This document shows positions 22,275-28,152 of a stretch of DNA of 28,152 bases, piece after piece. A program made the position numbers and the translations under genes. Below the pieces are notes generated by a model. That model was not told the DNA's origin. It did not search any database and worked only from the letters and a program-made list of their open reading frames with translations. How positions within the stretch are numbered: position 1 is the first letter of the stretch; each line of letters starts with the position of its first letter. Source of the stretch: CAADGY01 sp900696665 (GTDB lineage Bacteria; Acidobacteriota; Terriglobia; Bryobacterales; Bryobacteraceae). The stretch covers positions 1 through 28,152 of the forward strand of contig JAPSFM010000070.1 of assembly GCA_035063885.1 (NCBI GenBank), in the 5' to 3' direction.

Positions 22275-23381
22275 CTATGCGATCCAGCCGCCTCCAACCA
22301 CGAGATCGTCCTGGTAAAAGACGGCCGCCTGGCCCGGCGTAATCGCTCTCTGTGGTTCGTCAAACAGCACACGGGTGCGCTTCGCATCGCCGGTGGGCAA
22401 GAGCGTCGCGGGAGCGGCGATGTGCTTATTGCGGATCTTGACTGCGGCCCGGACGGCTTCGGTAAGGCCTGGAATCGAGATCCAATTCACATCGCGCGCC
22501 ATCAGTTCGCCGCGGAGGAGATCCTGGTTTCGCCCCACCACTACACGCTGGCTCGCCGGTTGAGTCTCGATGACATACAGCGGTTCGCCCGCGGCAATGC
22601 CGAGCCGCCGCCTCTGCCCGACAGTGAAATGGTGAACGCCCGAATGCCCGCCTATAACTTTTCCGCTGGTGTCGACGATCTCACCGGACGCAGCGTTTGC
22701 GGGAATGCCCTGCTCCTCGAAATACGCATCGATGAACGCGGCGTAGTCTCCGTTGGGCACAAAGCAGATTTCCTGGCTGTCCGGCTTTTTTGCCACCGGC
22801 ACTTCGAGCTCAGCCGCCAGTTTGCGCACTTCCTCCTTTGTCAGGTCCCCGAGCGGAAAGAGGGTGCGGCTCAACTGCCGCTGCGTTAGCCCGAACAGGA
22901 AATAGGTTTGGTCTTTTGACGCGTCCGCGCCGCGGCGTAGTTCATGACGGCCCGTCTCTTCGTTCCAGGCGATGCGGGCGTAATGACCGGTTGCGATGCG
23001 CTCTGCGCCCAGTCCGGCGGCAAAATCGATGAAGTCGTCGAACTTTACGAAGTTGTTGCACAACGTGCACGGAACCGGCGTGCGCCCCTGCAGATATTCC
23101 TGAATGAACGGCCGGACCACCTGCTCTTCGAATCGCTGCTCGAAGTTCAAAACGTAGTAAGGGATTCCGAGTTGCTGGGCCACATGGCGCGCATCGTATA
23201 CGTCGTCGAGTGAACAGCATCGGCCGTGTGCGCCCTCAGACGAAAGCTCAGGGAGCCGGCGCTGATTCCAGAGTTGCATCGTGAGGCCGATGACCTGCCG
23301 GCCCTGCTTCCGGAGCAGTGCGGCAACGGTAGAGCTGTCGACGCCGCCACTCATCGCGACCGCTACCAGCGAATCAGTCAT
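22275..23381 (-). CDS. mnmA: tRNA-specific 2-thiouridylase MnmA
   Basis: Installs the 2-thio group on U34 of tRNA-Lys, -Glu and -Gln, using ATP and a persulfide. The 368-residue length matches the family. The PP-loop is SGGVDSS (11-17). The two catalytic cysteines are Cys108 in PCTLCNNFVKF and Cys206 in SQEICFVPNGDY. The tRNA and adenylate motifs ATGHYARI (130-137) and KDQTYFLFGL (156-165) follow. The C-terminal beta barrel has TVGQRRRLGI. ATG at 23381 (MTDSLVAVAMSGG) overlaps the stop of the desulfurase gene by 8 nt (ATGACTGA). ATG 23390 three codons upstream is an alternative. The frame stays open further upstream inside the neighbour, but that part is not family-like. The neighbouring desulfurase is the natural sulfur donor. 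Confidence 0.97.
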   Translation of the reverse strand: MTDSLVAVAMSGGVDSSTVAALLRKQGRQVIGLTMQLWNQRRLPELSSEGAHGRCCSLDDVYDARHVAQQLGIPYYVLNFEQRFEEQVVRPFIQEYLQGRTPVPCTLCNNFVKFDDFIDFAAGLGAERIATGHYARIAWNEETGRHELRRGADASKDQTYFLFGLTQRQLSRTLFPLGDLTKEEVRKLAAELEVPVAKKPDSQEICFVPNGDYAAFIDAYFEEQGIPANAASGEIVDTSGKVIGGHSGVHHFTVGQRRRLGIAAGEPLYVIETQPASQRVVVGRNQDLLRGELMARDVNWISIPGLTEAVRAAVKIRNKHIAAPATLLPTGDAKRTRVLFDEPQRAITPGQAAVFYQDDLVVGGGWIA

Positions 23382-24540
23382 GGTGGGCATAGGCGGGTGA
23401 CAGGCTGCGCAAACGCCCAGCCGCTTCGACGACGGCTTCGGCCAGCGCATCCACCTGCGCGGCGGTATTCGAGCGGCCCAGCGAAAAGCGCAGGCTTGCG
23501 CGCGCCCTCTCCTTCTTCAGGCCGAGTGCGGTCAGGACATGGGACGGCTCCACGGCGCCACTTGAACAGGCGGAACCCGTCGAGACAGCAAAACCGGCGA
23601 GGTCCAAGGCGATCACCATCGCCTCTCCCTGCACGCCATCGAAATAAATGTTGGTGGTGTTGGGCACACGCGCCACGGCGCCGCCATTCACTCCGGAGTG
23701 CGGAACCCGCTCCAGGATGGCGCGCTCCAGGCGGTTGCGCAGGGCGTCGAGCCGAGACGACTCGGCTTCGAGATCGCGAACGGCGACTGCCGCGGCACAA
23801 CCGAGCGCCACTGCGCCCGGAACATTCTCGGTTCCCGGACGCCGGTCCCTCTCGTGATGTCCTCCAAATAAAAGCGGGACCAGCTTCGTACCCTTGCGAA
23901 CGTACAGCGCGCCCACGCCCTTCGGCGCATAAATCTTATGACCGCTGATGGTGTAGAGGTCCACGCCCAAAGTGTTCACGCCGACAGGTATCTTTCCGAA
24001 CGCCTGCACACCATCGGAATGAAACGCGATACCCGCCTCGCGGGTGATGCGCCCAATCGCTTCCACCGGCTGAACGGTTCCGGTTTCATTGTTGGCGTGC
24101 ATGAGGGTGACGAGCACGGTATCTTCGCGCAGCGTCTGCCGGACACTGTCGGGATCGACCACGCCGCCAGGGGAAACCGGAAGGTATGTGACCTCAACGC
24201 CTTCGCGTTCGAGTTGCGCACAGGTGTTCATTACCGCGGGGTGTTCGATGACGCTGGTGATGACGTGCTTGCGGAGTTTCGTGCTCGCGCGCACCACTCC
24301 CAGGATGGCCAGGTTGCCGGCTTCGGTTCCGCCGCTCAGAAACACGATTTCGCGCGACTCCGCGCCGATTGCCGCTGCCACTCGCCGCCGTGCTTCTTCG
24401 AGCGCCTGCTTCGCCCGCTGGCCGTTGTGGTGGATACTGGATGCGTTGCCATACACTTCGCGAAGCGCTTCGATGTGCTCGGCGAGCACCTCCGAAGACA
24501 CCGGAGTAGTAGCATTGTGGTCGAAATAAAAGCGGTTCAC
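23374..24540 (-). CDS. iscS: cysteine desulfurase (IscS/NifS family)
   Basis: PLP enzyme that removes sulfur from cysteine as a persulfide for tRNA thiolation and iron-sulfur clusters. It has 388 residues from a GTG at 24540 (MNRFYFDHNATTPV, the family N-terminus). The PLP lysine is Lys202 in TISGHKIYAPKG. Other motifs are FLSGGTEAGNLAI (67-79), IEHPAVM, HANNETGTVQPVE (148-160), RRPGTENVPG (233-242) and the active-site loop Cys325 in STGSACSSG. An ATG at 24570 would add ten residues (MAVRIEVIAV), but it shares its CATG with the start codon of the divergent gene, so GTG is preferred. It overlaps mnmA by 8 nt, indicating a dedicated tRNA-thiolation pair. The exact subtype (IscS or NifS) is not certain. 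Confidence 0.95.
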   Translation of the reverse strand: MNRFYFDHNATTPVSSEVLAEHIEALREVYGNASSIHHNGQRAKQALEEARRRVAAAIGAESREIVFLSGGTEAGNLAILGVVRASTKLRKHVITSVIEHPAVMNTCAQLEREGVEVTYLPVSPGGVVDPDSVRQTLREDTVLVTLMHANNETGTVQPVEAIGRITREAGIAFHSDGVQAFGKIPVGVNTLGVDLYTISGHKIYAPKGVGALYVRKGTKLVPLLFGGHHERDRRPGTENVPGAVALGCAAAVAVRDLEAESSRLDALRNRLERAILERVPHSGVNGGAVARVPNTTNIYFDGVQGEAMVIALDLAGFAVSTGSACSSGAVEPSHVLTALGLKKERARASLRFSLGRSNTAAQVDALAEAVVEAAGRLRSLSPAYAHHD

Positions 24541-24568
24541 AACGGCGATTACTTCAATTCTAACAGCC

Positions 24569-26782
24569 ATGTCCACTCTCATCGCAAACCTGCCGGTGCT
24601 CCTGCTGATCGCGTTTTCACAGGCCGCTACCGCGCAACTCACTTCCTGGAGTACGCAATCCCAGGCCGCAGTGGGTCCCCGCAATCAGGCGATCGCACAG
24701 AGAATCGCCTCAGACCACTTGGGAAATACTTACGTCGCAGCAAATCTGCTTCAGGACGTCACCTTTCCATCCGCTTTCTCGAACGCGCCGGAGTTGCGCT
24801 ACGATGTGGCGCTTATCAAATTGGACCCCACGGGTAAAGAGGTATTCCGGGTTGAACTGCGGGGCAGCGGTAACGACAACGTCGCCGGTCTTGCAGTAGA
24901 CATCGCCGGCAACGCGTACCTGACCGGCTTCACCGATTCCACCGATTTTCCCGTGTTCCGGCCGTATCAGCGGGAGCACCGCGGCGAATCCGGCAGCGCC
25001 TTCGTCGCGAAGATCTCGACTGCGGGATCGGCAGAGTATGTCACTCTGCTTGGCGGCTCCCGGGGAGATGCGGGCAGTGCAATCGCCGCCGGCCCGGACG
25101 GCAGCTCCTACGTTACCGGCTGGACCTCCTCCACGGACTTTCCAGTGACGGAAGGAGCTTTTCAAAAGGAAGGTCCTCCCTACGACCCCTTTGCTACGTT
25201 CTCACCCCGCACCTATGCCTTCGCCGCTAAATTCAGTCCGGACGGCAGTCGCCTGGTTTACTCCACCTACCTCGGAGGCGACATGGCCCGTTGCAGCGGC
25301 GGCAGCAACTGCATAGGCATTGTAGGCGGCGCGGCAGGCTTGGCGATTGCAGCGGATGCGGCGGGCAATGCCTACGTGGCAGGCAACACGAACGCCACGA
25401 ATTTTCCGGTCACCCCCGGCGCGCTCCAAACAATGTGCCGGTGTATCCGGCGCGTTGGCGATGTTTTCGTGTCGAAGCTGAACCCCACGGGAACCGCTCT
25501 GGTGTACTCAACGTACCTCGGAGGGGACGCAGTTGGCTTCGAACCTTTCCCGGGTGGGGATGAGAGCCTCGTTTCGATCGCGCCCGATCCCAGGGGCATG
25601 GTGGCCGTGACCGGTATCACGCGCGCCGCGACATTTCCAACCACCATGGACGCTCTGAAGCTGCGAACGGACTATCGGGGCGATATGCGTCCGCCGCCGG
25701 CCGATGGATTCCTGAGCCTGCTGTCGGCGGATGGCGCATCGCTGTTGTACTCTACCTTAATAGGCGGCGGCGCCGGTGAGTCTATCGCCGCGGTACGGCG
25801 CGGCCCGGCGGGCACGTATTTCATCAGCGGAACCACCTACTCCCGCGATTTTCCGCGGACTACCGGTTTTGAACGCGGATCGGATTTCCTGATTGAGTTC
25901 GATCCGCTAGAGCGCCGTGTTCTTCGCGCGCAACGCTGGCCCACCGGGGCTACCGGTGGAGACATGGCTGCTAACGGCCAGGGCGCAGTGCTGTTGGCGG
26001 GTGGCGATTCGGGGGTCCTCACCCGCCTTCTTCCTGGCGATTCGAACCAGCCGCAGATCCTCGGGATCGCCAGCGCAGCCGGCTCGCGGACGGCGGCAGC
26101 CGTTTCGCCGGGCGAGTTGGTTTCACTCTATGGTGTTGCCCTTGGCCCGGGAGAGCCCCGCCTTCTGGAACTTTTTGAAGGGTGGCGGGTCACCACAGAG
26201 CTTGGCGGTGCTCAAGTGTTGTTTGACGGGATTCCCGCACCGCTGCTTTACGCACAAAGAGACCAGATCAATACGGTGGTGCCGTTCGAGATGGCCGGAC
26301 GCGAATCCGTTTCCATCCAGGTGCGAACCGCCACGGCCGGGATGACTCCGGCGTTCCAGGTGACGATTGCCGAAGCAACTCCCGAGCTCTTTCGCGACCC
26401 TCCGGATACAACGAATACCGGCTTTTTCTCCGCACTGAATCAGGACGGCACGCTGAATTCATTTCGAAACGCCGCCGCGCGCGGCACCATCATCGCTCTG
26501 TTCGGCACAGGGGCGGGCCGTCTGGAACCCACTCCAGAGAATGGCGTGCTCGCTGCGGAGCCGCTGTCTCGAGCGGCGCTTCCGGTGCGTGTCCTGATGA
26601 ACGGGCAGCCCCGCGAGATCTTATACGCCGGCGCGGCTCCCACGCTGGTGGCCGGCATGCTGCAAGTAAATGCGCGCGTGCCGGAAGGACTGTCGGCTGC
26701 TAGCGGCGTCCAGCCCGTACATGTCCAGCTCCTCGCTGGACACCACCGGGCGGAACGCGGCTACATCGTCGTGGGACCATGA
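24569..26782 (+). CDS. secreted SBBP-repeat protein with TIGR03437-type C-terminal domain
   Basis: 737 residues with a signal peptide (about 1-23, MSTLIANLPVLLLIAFSQAATA-QLT). Residues about 40-440 hold SBBP (seven-bladed propeller-type) repeats, each with a DxxGNxYxxGxTxSxxFP core: DIAGNAYLTGFTDSTDFPV, GPDGSSYVTGWTSSTDFPV, DAAGNAYVAGNTNATNFPV and more diverged copies near 345 and 415. The C-terminal region (about 490-737) matches the Solibacter C-terminal domain: VSPGELVSLYGVALGP, VLFDGIPAPLLYAQRDQINTVVPFEMAG, IALFGTGAG and VLMNGQPREILYAGAAPTLVAGMLQVNARVP. The function is unknown; extracellular display is likely. This domain is the main taxonomic clue of the window. No Shine-Dalgarno is seen at the start, which overlaps a possible divergent start in a shared CATG. 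Confidence 0.93.
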   Translation: MSTLIANLPVLLLIAFSQAATAQLTSWSTQSQAAVGPRNQAIAQRIASDHLGNTYVAANLLQDVTFPSAFSNAPELRYDVALIKLDPTGKEVFRVELRGSGNDNVAGLAVDIAGNAYLTGFTDSTDFPVFRPYQREHRGESGSAFVAKISTAGSAEYVTLLGGSRGDAGSAIAAGPDGSSYVTGWTSSTDFPVTEGAFQKEGPPYDPFATFSPRTYAFAAKFSPDGSRLVYSTYLGGDMARCSGGSNCIGIVGGAAGLAIAADAAGNAYVAGNTNATNFPVTPGALQTMCRCIRRVGDVFVSKLNPTGTALVYSTYLGGDAVGFEPFPGGDESLVSIAPDPRGMVAVTGITRAATFPTTMDALKLRTDYRGDMRPPPADGFLSLLSADGASLLYSTLIGGGAGESIAAVRRGPAGTYFISGTTYSRDFPRTTGFERGSDFLIEFDPLERRVLRAQRWPTGATGGDMAANGQGAVLLAGGDSGVLTRLLPGDSNQPQILGIASAAGSRTAAAVSPGELVSLYGVALGPGEPRLLELFEGWRVTTELGGAQVLFDGIPAPLLYAQRDQINTVVPFEMAGRESVSIQVRTATAGMTPAFQVTIAEATPELFRDPPDTTNTGFFSALNQDGTLNSFRNAAARGTIIALFGTGAGRLEPTPENGVLAAEPLSRAALPVRVLMNGQPREILYAGAAPTLVAGMLQVNARVPEGLSAASGVQPVHVQLLAGHHRAERGYIVVGP

Positions 26783-26823
26783 GCCGGGCCGCTATGCTGG
26801 ATATGGGATTCATCCGCTGACCT

Positions 26824-27612
26824 ATGCCGCGTTCCATTATCACGCTGACCACCGATTTCGGCGCCTCCGATCATTTTGTGGGGACGATGAAGGGCGTCCT
26901 TTTGAGCATTGCGCCGCAGGCGCAACTCGTGGACATTACACATAATCTGAACCCGTTCGAGATTTCCGAGGGCGCTTTCGTCATTGGCCAAGCCTATCGT
27001 TATTTTCCGAAGAATACCGTTCATCTGGTGGTCATCGATCCGGGTGTCGGCACCGCGCGGCGGCCAATTCTGGTCCAGGCTGGCGGGCAGTTCTTTGTCG
27101 CTCCAGATAACGGTGTACTCTCGATGGTGTATTCGCGGGAGAAGCCGAAGGTACGCGCGGTGACGGCGGACAAGTTCTTCCTCAAACCGGTGAGCCATAC
27201 ATTTCATGGCCGCGATGTTTTTTCTCCCGTTGCGGCTCATACTGCCCGCGGCACTCCCCCGGCCGCTTTCGGCAAGCTCATCAAAGATTATCTACGCCTC
27301 GATCTCGAAACACCCTCCCGCACCGGTAAGCGGGTGTGGACGGGAACCATTCTCAAGATCGACCACTTCGGAAATCTGATCACGAACTTCCGCATGGAAG
27401 AGTTTGAGGACATACAAACGCGCCGGTTTGAAATGGCCGTGGGAACACGAAGACTGTGGCGTCTCGCCAATACTTACGCGGAAGTGGAACCGGGTGAGTT
27501 GGTTCTGATCGCGGGGAGCGCCGGCTTTATCGAGATCTGCGCCAACCAGGCTTCCGCCGCCAAGTTGTTGGGCTGCGGTGTGGGCGCACCAGCCGAACTG
27601 ACTGTCTATTGA
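26824..27612 (+). CDS. SAM hydroxide adenosyltransferase (SAM hydrolase, DUF62 family)
   Basis: Converts S-adenosylmethionine and water (hydroxide) to adenosine and methionine; it is related to fluorinase and chlorinase. The 262-residue protein starts ITLTTDFGASDHFVGTMKG (6-24). The DUF62 hydrolase triad is present: Asp72 and Arg79 in IDPGVGTARRP, seven residues apart as in the archaeal enzyme, and His128 in FHGRDVF. FVAPDNGVLS (91-100) and IDHFGNLITNF are further family motifs in the two-domain fold. This Asp/Arg/His set argues for the hydrolase rather than a halogenase. Physiological role unclear. The start at 26824 follows 41 bp after the previous stop, without a clear ribosome-binding site. 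mutM begins 17 bp downstream. Confidence 0.94.
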   Translation: MPRSIITLTTDFGASDHFVGTMKGVLLSIAPQAQLVDITHNLNPFEISEGAFVIGQAYRYFPKNTVHLVVIDPGVGTARRPILVQAGGQFFVAPDNGVLSMVYSREKPKVRAVTADKFFLKPVSHTFHGRDVFSPVAAHTARGTPPAAFGKLIKDYLRLDLETPSRTGKRVWTGTILKIDHFGNLITNFRMEEFEDIQTRRFEMAVGTRRLWRLANTYAEVEPGELVLIAGSAGFIEICANQASAAKLLGCGVGAPAELTVY

Positions 27613-27628
27613 AGCACAACGAGGAACA

Positions 27629-28152
27629 ATGCCGGAATTACCCGAAGTGGAGGCGGTTTCGAGAAGGCTCCGCGAGAAGGCGAAAGGGGCCGAAATCCGC
27701 CGTGCGCGGGTCTTGCGCCCCCGCACAACTTATCCGCAACCGGCGTCGAAGGTGCAGCGGCTGGCTGCGGGGCGGACCATCGAGACCGTCGAACGTCGCG
27801 GCAAGCATATCCTGATCTATCTGTCGGGCGGTGTTGTGCTGGCCTGCCACCTTCGGATGACCGGCAATCTTTATGTCATTCCCGATGCTGGAACCCGGCC
27901 TCTCTCCACACGCCTGTACCTGGAGCTTGCCGACGGCCGCGGAATCGTGCTGGACGACCGGCGCGCGCTCGGGGTGGTGAACGCATTTCCGCTGGCGCAG
28001 GCCCAGACGCTGATGAACAAACTCGGAATTGAGCCTCTCAGCGCTGAATTCACGCCCGGGCGCCTGATCGAACTTGCGGCGCGGTCGAAAATGCCCGCGA
28101 AAGTGTTTCTGATGGATCAGCGCTTCATTAGCGGATTGGGCAACATCTACTC
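27629..28152 (+). CDS. mutM: formamidopyrimidine-DNA glycosylase (Fpg/MutM), C-terminus outside the window
   Basis: Base-excision repair enzyme that removes 8-oxoguanine and formamidopyrimidines. About 174 of an expected 270-290 residues are visible. The N-terminus MPELPEVEAV gives the catalytic Pro2 and Glu3 after Met removal; Lys59 (ERRGKHIL) is the expected catalytic lysine. HLRMTGNL (74-81) is the DNA-binding loop with its Met. The intercalation loop, usually D-x-R-R-F-G, reads DDRRALG (109-115), so the Phe wedge is replaced. ISGLGNIYS near the window edge is the start of the helix-two-turn-helix. The C-terminal zinc finger is not visible. GAGGAA at 27621-27626 is the ribosome-binding site. 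MutM versus an Fpg/Nei paralogue is not fully settled. Confidence 0.93.
   Translation, partial: MPELPEVEAVSRRLREKAKGAEIRRARVLRPRTTYPQPASKVQRLAAGRTIETVERRGKHILIYLSGGVVLACHLRMTGNLYVIPDAGTRPLSTRLYLELADGRGIVLDDRRALGVVNAFPLAQAQTLMNKLGIEPLSAEFTPGRLIELAARSKMPAKVFLMDQRFISGLGNIY

Noticed and set aside
23938..24837. 299-codon open frame on the plus strand
   Set aside because: It is antisense to the cysteine desulfurase and out of frame with the SBBP gene; composition is His/Arg-rich with no motif.
24569..26782. SBBP-repeat protein as an adhesin or toxin-type secretion system
   Set aside because: There is no secretion-partner gene, no toxin domain and no Cys/Asp toxin motifs; only the propeller repeats and the TIGR03437-type end are supported.
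1..28152. CRISPR array, tRNA or rRNA genes, phage or defence island
   Set aside because: No regularly spaced repeats, no cloverleaf or rRNA sequence and no recognisable defence genes were seen; apart from the IS the genes are chromosomal housekeeping and secreted-enzyme genes.

Overview
The window is GC-rich bacterial chromosome, most likely from an acidobacterium of the Bryobacteraceae/Solibacter group. The strongest clue is the protein at 24569-26782: SBBP-type beta-propeller repeats followed by a C-terminal domain of the type catalogued as TIGR03437, which is known mainly from Candidatus Solibacter and relatives. DUF1080, Gfo/Idh/MocA, CocE/NonD, SGNH and phosphotriesterase-like secreted proteins around housekeeping genes fit the same group. 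I made no database search; all family calls come from reading motifs.

Layout. (1) 1-~1075: part of an IS110-family element on the minus strand. The transposase is cut by the window edge and has Gly where the first catalytic Asp should be. The noncoding DNA upstream of it folds like an IS110 bridge RNA. (2) 1229-6970, plus strand: valS, nadC, birA, coaX and an unknown coiled-coil protein, joined by 4-nt gaps, abutting stop/start codons and a 4-nt overlap. (3) 6978-9933, minus strand: CocE/NonD hydrolase then a secreted Gfo/Idh/MocA oxidoreductase. (4) 10006-13037, plus strand: NfeD-like membrane protein, flotillin and a phosphotriesterase-type amidohydrolase. (5) 13090-15706, plus strand: DUF3108 protein, SGNH hydrolase, SAM methyltransferase. 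(6) 15767-17314, plus strand: secreted GH20-like protein whose promoter -10 box lies six bases before its ATG, so it is probably leaderless. (7) 17315-17669: no convincing gene. (8) 17670-24540, minus strand: read in transcription order, cysteine desulfurase, mnmA, lipid-A-type acyltransferase, DUF1080 protein, scpA, scpB, rluB-like pseudouridine synthase, CoA-binding protein. (9) 24569-28152, plus strand: SBBP/TIGR03437 protein, SAM hydrolase, and the first part of mutM (fpg).

Functional links. The desulfurase and MnmA form a sulfur relay for tRNA 2-thiouridine and overlap by 8 nt. ScpA and ScpB are the two accessory subunits of the SMC condensin; scpB also overlaps the pseudouridine synthase gene by 8 nt. 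NfeD plus flotillin is a conserved membrane-microdomain pair, here extended by a metallohydrolase. nadC, birA and coaX are three cofactor genes (NAD, biotin attachment, CoA) driven with valS. The most interesting signal outside genes is the candidate bridge RNA at about 861-1033: nested perfect inverted repeats, two loops showing related TCTCCT sequences, and one loop sequence repeated at the probable left end of the element.
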